From contig CALXPA010000066.1 of the NCBI GenBank assembly GCA_944390185.1, positions 1 to 7,616 on the forward strand: a stretch of DNA of 7,616 nt, given 5' to 3'. The position numbers were made by a program, and so were the translations under genes. Below the pieces are notes generated by a model. The model saw only the letters and a list, made by a program, of their open reading frames with translations. It did no database searches and was not told the origin of the DNA. Below, one piece after another: positions 1 through 6,744 of the stretch. This stretch comes from an uncultured Alphaproteobacteria bacterium (GTDB taxonomy: Bacteria > Pseudomonadota > Alphaproteobacteria > Rs-D84). Each line of letters opens with the position of its first letter. Positions within the stretch are counted from its first letter, which is position 1.

Positions 1-2
1 GG

Positions 3-2033
3 GGTAACCCCAGCTTCATCTTCACCCTGATCCAGAAATTCAATCAGCCGAAGGCCCAGCCCATCTATCCCGACCACGACGTCCTCATCCTCTCCGACGA
101 GGCCCACCGCAGTCAGTACGGCGTTTTCGCCGAGAATATGGTGCATCTGTTGCCCACCGCCTCCCGCATCGGTTTCACCGGCACGCCCCTTCTGTCCAGC
201 GACAACATCACCGAGCGCACCTTCGGCGGCTACATATCGGTGTACGACTTCAAGCGGGCGGTGGAGGATGGGGCCACGGTGCCCCTGTACTATGAGAACC
301 GGGGAGATAAAATCGCTGACCTCCACAACCCGGAGATCACCGACCGGATTCTGGACGCCATCGAGCGGGCCGACCTGGACGTGGATCAGCAGGAGAAGCT
401 GGAGCGGGAATTTGCCAAGGAGATCCATCTGCTGACCGCTGAGCAGCGGCTGGACTCCATCGCCAAGGACTTTGTGGGTCACTACTCTGACCTGTGGACC
501 AGTGGGAAGGCCATGTTCGTGTGCCTGAACAAGGTCACCTGTGTTCGGATGTATAACCTGGCGCAGAAATACTGGGCCCGGGAAATTTCCGAGCTGGAGG
601 CGAAACGCAAACACGCCACCCAGCAGGAGGCCCAGGAGCTGGACCGGAAGATTGCCTGGATGAAGGAGACGGAAATGGCCGTGGTGGTCAGCCAGGAGCA
701 AAACGAGGTGCAGACATTCCAGAAATGGGGCCTGGACATCAAATACCACCGGGAGAAGATGGAGAAGCGGGAGATGGACAAGGAGTTCAAGGACCCGGAA
801 AATCCTCTGCGGGTGGTGTTCGTATGTGCCATGTGGCTCACTGGTTTTGATGTGAAGTGCCTGTCCTGCCTGTACCTGGATAAGCCATTGAAAGCCCACA
901 CCCTGATGCAGACCATCGCCCGGGCCAACCGGGTGGCGGAGGGAAAGAACAACGGCCTGATCGTGGACTACGTTGGAATTGTAAAGCCGCTGAGAAAGGC
1001 ACTGGCGGACTACACCACCAATGTGGGCGGCCAAGGTGGGACCGACCCCACCGTGGATAAGGAGCAGTTGATTTCTCGTATTCTGGATACCATTGCTGCC
1101 GCCAAAGACTTCCTCCTGCGCCACAATTTCGACTTACAGACATTGATCGACGCAAAGGATTTTGAGAAGATGGCCCGGCTGGAGGATGGGGCCAATGCCG
1201 TCAGCGGAACATTGGAGGAACGCAAGCAGTTCCAGACCTATGCCAACGAATTACTCCGCATGATGAAGTACGCCGACCGGGACGACATTCCTGCAGGCAC
1301 CCGGCAGGAGTACGACGCGATCATCGCCATCTTCCAGGCGCTCCAGAAAAAACGCAGGCACGCCAGCAATGTGGACCTGATGGTGGAGATCAATGGGATC
1401 ATCAGCGAGTATGTGCAGATCGACACGCCCGTGGAAGGACTAACTCCCTCCCGCCAGTTTGACATCAGCAAGATCGACTTTGACCTGCTCCGCCGGGAAT
1501 TTGCCAAGGCCAAGCGGAAAAATCTCATTCTGAAAGATCTGGACAATCTGATTCAACAGCGGCTGAACGAGCTGCTGTTTGCCAACCCCCAGCGGATTAA
1601 CTACTATGAGCGATATCAGGAAATCATCGAGGCCTACAACAGCGAGCAGAACCGGGCCACGATCGAAAAAACCTTCATGGATCTGATGGATCTGGCCAAC
1701 AGCATGGATCAGGAGGAACAGCGGTATGTCCGGGAGGGTTTCTCCAGCGATGAGGAACTTTCCCTCTATGATTTGCTGTTCTCGGAAAATCTCTCCAAGC
1801 AGGACATCAAGCAAATCAAACAGGTGGCGGTAGATTTGCTGGCAAAGGTAAAGGCGAAAATCGCAGAGCTGGACCACTGGACGGATAAGCAGGAGACCAA
1901 AGCGGCGGTGGATAACCTGATTCGGGATACGTTATGGGCGGAATTGCCGGAAAGCTACGATGAAATCAGTATTTCAGGTTACCGCCAAAGAATCTATGAG
2001 TATGTGTACACCCGTTACCCGGATGTTGCATAA
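3..2033 (+). CDS. hsdR: Type I restriction enzyme R subunit (HsdR), 5' end outside window
   Basis: This is the motor and nuclease subunit of a type I restriction complex, which translocates and cleaves DNA lacking the host methylation pattern. The reading frame is open to the window edge, so 676 C-terminal residues are visible. In visible-residue numbering it shows the SF2 helicase motif II DEAH at 32-35, motif III TGTP at 59-62, TGFD (motif V region) at 280-283 and motif VI QTIARANR at 303-310. From about residue 410 to the end lies a charged helical region typical of the HsdR C-terminal domain (DUF3387-type). The Walker A motif and PD-(D/E)xK nuclease domain must lie upstream, since family members are about 1000 residues long. 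The ATG at 138 is internal, because the DEAH box precedes it. G+C falls from about 57% in the middle to about 45% near the 3' end. A DUF262 gene follows 28 bp later. The family call is secure; recognition specificity cannot be read without HsdS. Confidence 0.95.
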   Translation, partial: GNPSFIFTLIQKFNQPKAQPIYPDHDVLILSDEAHRSQYGVFAENMVHLLPTASRIGFTGTPLLSSDNITERTFGGYISVYDFKRAVEDGATVPLYYENRGDKIADLHNPEITDRILDAIERADLDVDQQEKLEREFAKEIHLLTAEQRLDSIAKDFVGHYSDLWTSGKAMFVCLNKVTCVRMYNLAQKYWAREISELEAKRKHATQQEAQELDRKIAWMKETEMAVVVSQEQNEVQTFQKWGLDIKYHREKMEKREMDKEFKDPENPLRVVFVCAMWLTGFDVKCLSCLYLDKPLKAHTLMQTIARANRVAEGKNNGLIVDYVGIVKPLRKALADYTTNVGGQGGTDPTVDKEQLISRILDTIAAAKDFLLRHNFDLQTLIDAKDFEKMARLEDGANAVSGTLEERKQFQTYANELLRMMKYADRDDIPAGTRQEYDAIIAIFQALQKKRRHASNVDLMVEINGIISEYVQIDTPVEGLTPSRQFDISKIDFDLLRREFAKAKRKNLILKDLDNLIQQRLNELLFANPQRINYYERYQEIIEAYNSEQNRATIEKTFMDLMDLANSMDQEEQRYVREGFSSDEELSLYDLLFSENLSKQDIKQIKQVAVDLLAKVKAKIAELDHWTDKQETKAAVDNLIRDTLWAELPESYDEISISGYRQRIYEYVYTRYPDVA

Positions 2034-2051
2034 CACAGAATGATATATCTC

Positions 2052-2057
2052 AGGAGG
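2052..2057 (+). promoter_or_regulatory. Shine-Dalgarno site of the DUF262-DUF1524 gene
   Basis: A perfect AGGAGG lies 4 nt before the ATG at 2062, within the 28-bp hsdR-DUF262 gap. It supports this start and independent, efficient translation of the second gene in the operon. Confidence 0.85.
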
Positions 2058-2061
2058 AATC

Positions 2062-3864
2062 ATGGCACAATACGAAGTAAATAACAGCTCGATACAAACC
2101 CTACTATCCTGGATCCACAGTGGGGAAATTGCAATTCCAGAAATTCAGCGGCCTTTTGTGTGGGATTCCACCAAAGTGCGTGATTTGATTGATTCCCTGT
2201 ATGCTGGTTTTCCGGTTGGCTATATTATTGTCTGGAAAAATCCTGACGTGCGTCTGAAAGACGGCACCATTTCTTCCGGCAAGAAAATCCTCATTGATGG
2301 GCAGCAACGCATCACCGCTTTGCAGGCAGCGATCGTTGGCGAGCCGGTAGTCGGCAGCAACTACCGCAAAAAGCGAATCAAAATCGCTTTCCATCCGTTG
2401 GAACAGCGCTTTGAGGTGGCCAATCCTGCTATCGAAAAAGATGGGACCTGGATCCCTGACATCGCCCCGCTCTATCAGCCTGGTTTCGACTCATTTAACT
2501 TTGTGATCGACTACTGCATCAAAAACCAGCTGGATAACAGCAAGCGCAGCGCAGTCAATGATGTACTTACCAAATTGCAGCAGATTCAGAACAACAGCAT
2601 TGGTGTAATCGAGCTGTCCCATCAACTTGATATTGCCCAGGTTACGGAAATCTTTATCCGCATCAACTCCAAAGGCGTGGTACTTTCCCAGACTGATTTT
2701 GCCATGTCCAAAATCTCCTCGGATGACCGCTATGGCGGCAACCACATCCGCAAAACCATGGACTATTTCTGCCACCTGATGCAGAAACCGGAGGACTTTG
2801 AAGCAATCCGTCAAAACGATACAGAATTTGCGGCCAGCGAGGACTTTTCCAAAATCAAGTGGATCATCGACGAACACGAGGATATTCATGTGCCGGATTA
2901 CACCGACGTGCTACGTGTGGCGTTTACTTTTAAATTCTTGCGCGGCCGCATTGCCGATCTGGTAAGCCTGCTGTCCGGTCGTGACTTTAATTCCCGTGAT
3001 TACCAGGAATCCATCGCTGAAGAATCTTTTGCAAAACTAAAGGAAGGTGTTTTGGAGTTCGTCAGTAAGACCAATTTCCAACGCTATCTAATGATCGTGA
3101 AGTCCACGGGGATTATCTCGCCTTCAATGATTCGTTCCCAAAACGTCTTAAATTTTGGGTATGCGCTGTACTTGCTGCTTCGTTCCAAAGGAGAGGATGC
3201 AGCGATCATTGAAAAAGTTGTGCGCCGCTGGCTTGTGTTGACGATTTTGACGGGCCGCTATTCTGGATCGCCGGAATCCACCTTTGACTATGACATCAAG
3301 CGCTTCCAGGCCAATGATCCGATGGAATTTTTGGAAAATACCGAAGCCGGTGAACTGTCCGATGCGTTCTGGAACAACATCTTGGTGACCAAGCTCGATA
3401 CCTCGGTGGCCAGCAGCCCGATGTTCCATGTGTTCCTGATAGCACAGGTAAAAATGGGAGATCGTGGTTTTCTGTCAGAACAGATCGATGTAAAATCGCT
3501 TGTCGAACAACGTGGCGATATCCATCATATTTTCCCCAAGAAATACTTGCAAAAGTGCGGAATCAAAGAGCGTGGGCTGTACAACCAGATCGCTAACTAT
3601 GTCTACACACAGTCTGAAATCAATGTAAAAATCAAGGATCAGGCTCCCAAAGACTACATGGCCCAGGTCAGAAAACAGTGTGCGGACGGGAATCCCATTT
3701 ATGGCGGTATTGACTCTCTGGAAAAGCTGGAAGTAAATATGGAGGCCAACTGCATTCCTCAAGAAATTTTTGATATGGATTATACCCTGTTTGAAGATTT
3801 TCTGGAGAAACGGCGTCGCCTGATGGCACAAAAAATTCGTCGCTATTATGAAATGCTGCGATAA
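2062..3864 (+). CDS. DUF262-DUF1524 putative nuclease (GmrSD/SspE-like), restriction accessory protein
   Basis: This is a single-chain protein of 600 residues. The N-terminal DUF262 (GmrS-like, ParB/Srx-fold) domain carries IPEIQRPFVWD at 25-35 and IDGQQR at 78-83, the signature linked to nucleotide binding and hydrolysis. The C-terminal DUF1524 (GmrD-like, HNH/His-Me finger) domain has DIHHIFPKKYL at 486-496, with N508, N512, N521, P529 and Y532 following in the usual order, so the nuclease site looks intact. Relatives include type IV restriction enzyme GmrSD, which cuts glucosylated hydroxymethylcytosine DNA, and SspE, which acts with phosphorothioation. The substrate here cannot be inferred. 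AGGAGG at 2052-2057 sits 4 nt before the ATG. It starts 28 bp after hsdR with no terminator between them, so co-transcription and a shared anti-phage role are likely. G+C is about 43-58% in the lines I counted, below the neighbouring chromosome. No signal peptide or membrane segment is seen. Confidence 0.92.
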   Translation: MAQYEVNNSSIQTLLSWIHSGEIAIPEIQRPFVWDSTKVRDLIDSLYAGFPVGYIIVWKNPDVRLKDGTISSGKKILIDGQQRITALQAAIVGEPVVGSNYRKKRIKIAFHPLEQRFEVANPAIEKDGTWIPDIAPLYQPGFDSFNFVIDYCIKNQLDNSKRSAVNDVLTKLQQIQNNSIGVIELSHQLDIAQVTEIFIRINSKGVVLSQTDFAMSKISSDDRYGGNHIRKTMDYFCHLMQKPEDFEAIRQNDTEFAASEDFSKIKWIIDEHEDIHVPDYTDVLRVAFTFKFLRGRIADLVSLLSGRDFNSRDYQESIAEESFAKLKEGVLEFVSKTNFQRYLMIVKSTGIISPSMIRSQNVLNFGYALYLLLRSKGEDAAIIEKVVRRWLVLTILTGRYSGSPESTFDYDIKRFQANDPMEFLENTEAGELSDAFWNNILVTKLDTSVASSPMFHVFLIAQVKMGDRGFLSEQIDVKSLVEQRGDIHHIFPKKYLQKCGIKERGLYNQIANYVYTQSEINVKIKDQAPKDYMAQVRKQCADGNPIYGGIDSLEKLEVNMEANCIPQEIFDMDYTLFEDFLEKRRRLMAQKIRRYYEMLR

Positions 3865-3879
3865 TAGATCGTAACAAAC

Positions 3880-3920
3880 AAAACACGGATGATCGCCGGT
3901 TGAGAAATCATCCGTGTTTT
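3880..3920. terminator. Bidirectional intrinsic terminator between convergent genes
   Basis: A perfect 14-bp inverted repeat has its left arm at 3880-3893 (AAAACACGGATGAT) and right arm at 3907-3920, around a 13-nt loop. The arms end in four T residues on either strand, so it can act in both directions. It lies 15 bp after the stop of the plus-strand DUF262 gene and 5 bp beyond the stop of the minus-strand methyltransferase gene, where both transcripts need to end. The T tract is short but the stem is long and perfect. Confidence 0.85.
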
Positions 3921-3925
3921 CAATA

Positions 3926-4207
3926 TCAGATCATCTGAAAATGCTTCAATGCCTCCATAATCGCCGCTTCCTTCTCCGGCGGGCACTGCGGTACTTTCGC
4001 ATCTTCTTTTTTCGACAAGTTATAGTTCTGCCCAACCTCCAGACCGCATTTCCGCTTGACCTGGGAGATATATAAGCTGGACACCTTCAAACCATACTTC
4101 TCCAACACATAGGCTTTGATCTCGTCATAGGTCGCCTTGCTCTCCGCCGCCGTCAGATCCAGCTCGTCCAAATTTAACTCCACCTCGATATGCTGCTTGG
4201 CGTTAAG
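3926..4207 (-). other. Extra C-terminal module of the RlmD-like protein
   Basis: These 93 codons (residues 453-545) lie beyond the end of a normal RumA fold. The first 20 residues or so are acidic and beta-like (IEVELNLDELDL). A helical section follows (ESKATYDEIKAYVLEKYG), then a possible helix-turn-helix (KVSSLYISQVKRKCG), then a polar linker, a conserved-looking QCPPEKEAAI and the terminus ALKHFQMI. From memory, closely similar tails occur at the C-termini of many clostridial RumA-like proteins and some other methyltransferase-like proteins near mobile DNA; I could not search to confirm this. Its function is unknown. Nucleic-acid binding is a guess from the possible helix-turn-helix. G+C is about 50%, unlike the upstream body of the gene. 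Confidence 0.6.
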
Positions 4208-5563
4208 TTTGGACAATAATACTACCGCCTCGACGTGCTTTGTCCGCGGGAACAAATCAAACGGCTGCACACTCTTTGCGGCGTAGCCGGCATCGTGCAG
4301 GATGCGCACATCCCGCGCGGCGGTGGCGGGGTTGCAGCTGACCATCACGATGGTGCGCGGCGCCATCTGCACAAGGGCGGTCAGCGTTTCGGCGCTGCAT
4401 CCTTTGCGGGGCGGGTCGACCACCACCACGTCGGGGTGGTGGCCTTCGGCGGCAAAGCGGGCGGCGGCTGCGCCGGCGTCGGTGCAGTAAAATTCCGCCT
4501 TGCCGGCGGGCAGGCCCAGCCGGGCGGCGGTCTGCCGGGCCTCTTCCACCGCCTGCGGCACGACCTCTACGCCCACCACTTTGCGGCAATCTGCCTGCAT
4601 CGAAAGCCCGATCGACCCCATGCCGCAATACAGATCCAGCAGCACGTCGTCCGGGCGCAGGGCGGCCAGCTGCCGCGCTTTGGCGTACAGCGCCTCGGCG
4701 GCGGGGGTGTTTACCTGATAAAATTCGTGCACGCCCATCCGCAGCGGTACGCCGGCCAGCGTATCCTCGATGACGCCGGGGCCAAGCGCCGTGCGGGTGC
4801 GCTCGCCCAGGATCACATTGGTGCGGGCGGTGTTCTCGTTGACAAGCACCGTGGTCAGGTCAAACTCCTGCTGCAGCGCCGCGCAGATGGCCTTCTCGTG
4901 GGGCAGGGCTTTGCCGTTTAGCACAAAGCACAAAAGCCGCTGCCCGCTGTGCCAGCCCTGCCGCAGGTACAAATGCCGCACTAAGCCGGTGTGCTGTTCC
5001 TCGTCGTATGGCTCGATGCCAAAGCGTTCCAACAGCGCGCAGGCGCGGCGGGCCAGGTCGTTCATCCATTCCGGCTGCAGCCGGCAGTCGCGGCAGGGGA
5101 CGATGCGGTGGCTGCGCCCGGCATAAAACCCGGTCACGATCCGCCCGTTTGCGTCCCGCCCCACCGGCAGCTGTACCTTGTTGCGGTAGCCTGCCGCCTG
5201 CGGCGCGGCAACGATGGGGGCAACGTCTGCCTGCAGCCCGCCCAGGCGGGCGAACGCGTCGCGCACAAAGGCGGTCTTAGCGTCGCATTCGGCCTCGTAG
5301 CTCAGGTGGCGCAGCGCGCAGCCGCCGCAGGGGCCAAATGCCGGGCAGTCGGGGGCGATGCGCCCCGGCCCCGGGGCCAGCACCTGCTCCACCCGCCCGA
5401 AGGCGTAGCGGCTGAGCACTTTGACAATACGCGCACGCAGCCGGTCGCCGGGGGCTGCGCCCGGCACAAAGACTGCCTGCCCCTCACAGCGGCCCACGCC
5501 GTTGCCGTCGCTGGACAAGGCGGTGATCTCGATCTCTACCATCTGGTTTTTCTCAAGCGGCAT
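3926..5563 (-). CDS. rlmD: 23S rRNA (uracil-C5)-methyltransferase, RlmD/RlmCD (RumA) family, with C-terminal extension
   Basis: This enzyme transfers a methyl group from S-adenosylmethionine to C5 of a 23S rRNA uridine (U1939 in RumA/RlmD; U747 and U1939 for B. subtilis RlmCD). From the start at 5563 it has 545 residues. A TRAM domain spans about 5-62. Likely 4Fe-4S ligands are C73, C79, C82 and C160. The SAM fold shows DLYCGMG at 310-316 and DPPRKG at 383-388. The nucleophile is C410 in VSCNP, and the general base E445 in HVE lies exactly 35 residues later, as C389 and E424 do in E. coli RumA. E. coli RumA ends 9 residues after that Glu; here 100 follow, including an extra module at 453-545. 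ATG at 5563 is preferred because GGGAG lies 7 nt upstream and TRAM begins at once. The body is about 68% G+C, but the 3' end from about 4260 down is about 51%, which suggests the 3' end was replaced. Exact target uridine is unknown. Confidence 0.92.
   Translation of the reverse strand: MPLEKNQMVEIEITALSSDGNGVGRCEGQAVFVPGAAPGDRLRARIVKVLSRYAFGRVEQVLAPGPGRIAPDCPAFGPCGGCALRHLSYEAECDAKTAFVRDAFARLGGLQADVAPIVAAPQAAGYRNKVQLPVGRDANGRIVTGFYAGRSHRIVPCRDCRLQPEWMNDLARRACALLERFGIEPYDEEQHTGLVRHLYLRQGWHSGQRLLCFVLNGKALPHEKAICAALQQEFDLTTVLVNENTARTNVILGERTRTALGPGVIEDTLAGVPLRMGVHEFYQVNTPAAEALYAKARQLAALRPDDVLLDLYCGMGSIGLSMQADCRKVVGVEVVPQAVEEARQTAARLGLPAGKAEFYCTDAGAAAARFAAEGHHPDVVVVDPPRKGCSAETLTALVQMAPRTIVMVSCNPATAARDVRILHDAGYAAKSVQPFDLFPRTKHVEAVVLLSKLNAKQHIEVELNLDELDLTAAESKATYDEIKAYVLEKYGLKVSSLYISQVKRKCGLEVGQNYNLSKKEDAKVPQCPPEKEAAIMEALKHFQMI
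4215..4260 (-). other. Candidate attachment or recombination junction inside rlmD
   Basis: Hand counts give 28/60 G+C for 4201-4260 and 41/60 for 4261-4320. The step lies just before the codons for FDLFPRTKHVE (residues 436-445), with HVE at 4229-4237. This region encodes the catalytic general base and is strongly conserved in the family, which makes it a good integrase target. Streptococcal rum (rumA) is a known insertion site for integrative conjugative elements. No flanking direct repeat or integrase is in the window, so the exact crossover point is inferred. Confidence 0.45.
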
Positions 5564-5701
5564 ACTTGTTCTCCCAAACCGGCGCGCCGCCGGCAAAAGC
5601 GTCGGGCCTGCCGGTGTCGCCAGGCAGACCCGTAAAGTGTTTTGCGTATGGTTTGTATCGGCACCCAACGGCGGCGTTGCATCCCCTTTGTACACCGATC
5701 C
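5564..5701. other. 138-bp spacer between araC and rlmD
   Basis: Both flanking genes are on the minus strand. I see no convincing promoter and no hairpin followed by a T run, only short GC-rich inverted repeats. The two genes may be co-transcribed, or rlmD may have a weak promoter that I cannot recognise. Confidence 0.5.
5571..5575 (-). promoter_or_regulatory. Ribosome binding site that decides the rlmD start
   Basis: On the minus strand GGGAG ends 7 nt before the ATG at 5563. This favours the 545-residue product over an upstream GTG at 5695, which would add 44 residues with no family counterpart. Confidence 0.7.
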
Positions 5702-6547
5702 TCACAGCTGCGGATTGCTCTCCAGCGCGGCCAGGTAACGGCTGGGGGGCACGCCCTTGACCTTTTTAAAGACCCGCGAGAAATAGAACTGGTCGAAAAA
5801 GCCGACCGAGACGGCGATCTCGGCGATGGAAAGGTTGGAATTTTTCAGCAGGTAACACGCCTCGCTGATGCGGTAATCGGTCAGATAATCGATGGGGCTT
5901 TGCCCGACGTTGGACATAAACACCCGGTACAGGTGGCTGCGGCTGACGCCGACCGCCTTGGCGATGTCGTCCACCGAGATATCGTGCGAGTAATTGAACT
6001 GGATGTACTTGATGGCCGACAGCACATACTGGCTGCTGGAACTGCCTACGTTGGGCATCATGCCGCGGGCTTCTTCCATCAGGTGCGCCATAAAAATGTA
6101 CAGGTACCCGGTCATCAACGCTTCGCACTGGGGCTCCGGCCCGCGCGCCAGGTAGATGTTGTACAAAGATTCGCGCACTTTCTGCGGCTCTTTGCAGTGG
6201 TGGACAGGGTGGACGTCGGTGAAAGGGGCCTGCTGCACCAGTTTGTTGGCGCAGGCGCCGTTAAAGCCCACCCAGTAGTATTCCCAGGGGTCTGTCTCGT
6301 CGGCAGCATAGGTGATCAGCTGGTTGGGTTTGGCCAGAAACAAATCGCCCTCTTGCAGCGCAAAGGAAGCACCGTTGACCTGATAGGTCCCTTTGCCGGC
6401 GACCACCAGATGGATCAGGTAATGGTCGCGGATGCCGGGGCCCCAGGTGTGGCCGGGCTGGCAATATTCGTGCCCGCAGTTGAAGATGGACAGCTCAACG
6501 TTGTCGGTATAGCTTTGCTTGTAGGATTGCTTGGCCAAGTTTACCAT
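5702..6547 (-). CDS. AraC-family transcriptional regulator (cupin sensor plus AraC HTH)
   Basis: This is a 281-residue cytoplasmic regulator with the usual family length and order. The N-terminal half (about 20-160) is a cupin-type ligand-binding domain, with QVNGASFALQEGDLFLAKPN followed by ITYAADETDPWEYYWVGFNG, resembling the sugar-responsive MsmR/RhaS-like group. The C-terminal AraC domain (about 174-275) contains the first helix-turn-helix at about 194-210 (DIAKAVGVSRSHLYRVF) and the second at about 241-262 (IAEIAVSVGFFDQFYFSRVFKK). The GFFDQFYFSRVFKK part matches the AraC family signature. GAGGG lies 6 nt before the ATG at 6547. It is divergent from a galactokinase-like gene, so control of that gene in response to a galactoside or related sugar is likely but inferred. 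The ligand is unknown. Its own promoter is at 6614-6642. Confidence 0.93.
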   Translation of the reverse strand: MVNLAKQSYKQSYTDNVELSIFNCGHEYCQPGHTWGPGIRDHYLIHLVVAGKGTYQVNGASFALQEGDLFLAKPNQLITYAADETDPWEYYWVGFNGACANKLVQQAPFTDVHPVHHCKEPQKVRESLYNIYLARGPEPQCEALMTGYLYIFMAHLMEEARGMMPNVGSSSSQYVLSAIKYIQFNYSHDISVDDIAKAVGVSRSHLYRVFMSNVGQSPIDYLTDYRISEACYLLKNSNLSIAEIAVSVGFFDQFYFSRVFKKVKGVPPSRYLAALESNPQL

Positions 6548-6572
6548 CGGGATCCCTCTTCCGTACAGGATG

Positions 6573-6601
6573 GCGCGGCGGCAAAGGAAGCCCTGCCGCG
6601 C
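6573..6601 (-). repeat. GC-rich inverted repeat in the araC leader
   Basis: GCGCGGC at 6573-6579 and GCCGCGC at 6595-6601 are perfect 7-nt arms around a 15-nt loop. An alternative pairing shifts the left arm by 5 nt (6578-6583 with 6594-6599). It lies in the predicted araC 5' leader, between the promoter and the ribosome binding site. No T run follows, so it is not a standard terminator. In such GC-rich sequence it could be chance. Confidence 0.4.
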
Positions 6602-6613
6602 TGTATTTTTTCT

Positions 6614-6642
6614 ATTATAGCAGCCTATTCATCAAAAGTCCA
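6614..6642 (-). promoter_or_regulatory. araC promoter, extended -10 type
   Basis: On the minus strand a perfect TATAAT (6614-6619) is preceded by TGC, giving an extended -10. A 17-bp spacer separates it from TGGACT (6637-6642), which matches 4 of 6 bases of TTGACA. The predicted transcript has a leader of about 60 nt before the araC ATG at 6547. This is a strong match to the sigma-A consensus. Confidence 0.8.
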
Positions 6643-6652
6643 TAAAGGCGTG

Positions 6653-6668
6653 GTAAAAAACCGTTTAC
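6653..6668. promoter_or_regulatory. Short dyad overlapping the galK-like promoter -35
   Basis: GTAAA at 6653-6657 and TTTAC at 6664-6668 form a 5-bp-arm inverted repeat with a 6-nt centre. It overlaps the -35 of the plus-strand promoter and lies 10 bp beyond the -35 of the araC promoter, so a bound regulator could affect both. Short arms and A-rich sequence make chance possible. Confidence 0.3.
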
Positions 6669-6691
6669 TTCCCCGAAAAATTTGTTATACT
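6664..6691 (+). promoter_or_regulatory. Promoter of the galactokinase-like gene, extended -10 type
   Basis: TATACT (6686-6691) is preceded by TGT, an extended -10, and by TTTACT (6664-6669; 4 of 6 matches to TTGACA) at a 16-bp spacing. Transcription would start near 6698, leaving a leader of about 100 nt. It is back to back with the araC promoter; the two -35 boxes are about 21 bp apart. Confidence 0.75.
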
Positions 6692-6704
6692 GGAGATAAG
6701 AAAG

Positions 6705-6736
6705 TGGCGGTTTTCACAAAAATAGCGAAATCGCCA
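6705..6736 (+). repeat. Possible leader hairpin of the galactokinase-like gene
   Basis: The arms at 6705-6714 and 6727-6736 can pair over 10 bp as RNA (eight Watson-Crick pairs plus two G-U), with a 12-nt loop. It lies just after the predicted transcription start. It is followed by A residues, not T, so it does not look like a terminator. It may be a leader structure or a degenerate operator. Confidence 0.35.
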
Positions 6737-6744
6737 AAAAGAAG

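Larger units (their letters stand above)
1..4255. mobile_element. Putative right end of an integrated element carrying restriction/defence genes (left end outside window)
   Basis: This interval holds hsdR, the DUF262-DUF1524 nuclease gene, the terminator and the low-G+C 3' end of rlmD. Its composition (about 45-58% G+C in the lines counted) differs from the 68% of the rlmD body, and its content is typical of defence cargo. The boundary falls in a conserved rlmD coding motif, as expected for gene-targeted site-specific integration. No integrase, conjugation gene or terminal repeat is visible, so the alternative is a resident defence island beside an rlmD allele with a naturally divergent tail. 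Confidence 0.4.

Noticed and set aside
138..140. ATG as the start of the hsdR gene
   Set aside because: The frame is open to the window edge and the DEAH box (visible residues 32-35) lies upstream of this ATG, so it is an internal Met.
482..1877. Minus-strand open frames opposite hsdR
   Set aside because: Helicase motifs and the HsdR C-terminal domain on the plus strand account for the region; the antisense frames have no recognisable motif.
5564..5660. Intrinsic terminator after araC
   Set aside because: Only short 5-6 bp GC-rich arms are present (for example GCCTG/CAGGC) and no run of T follows closely on the minus strand.
5564..5695. Upstream GTG start giving a 589-residue rlmD product
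   Set aside because: The extra 44 residues have no RumA counterpart, only a weak GAGG lies upstream, and the TRAM domain begins right after the ATG at 5563, which has a better-placed GGGAG.
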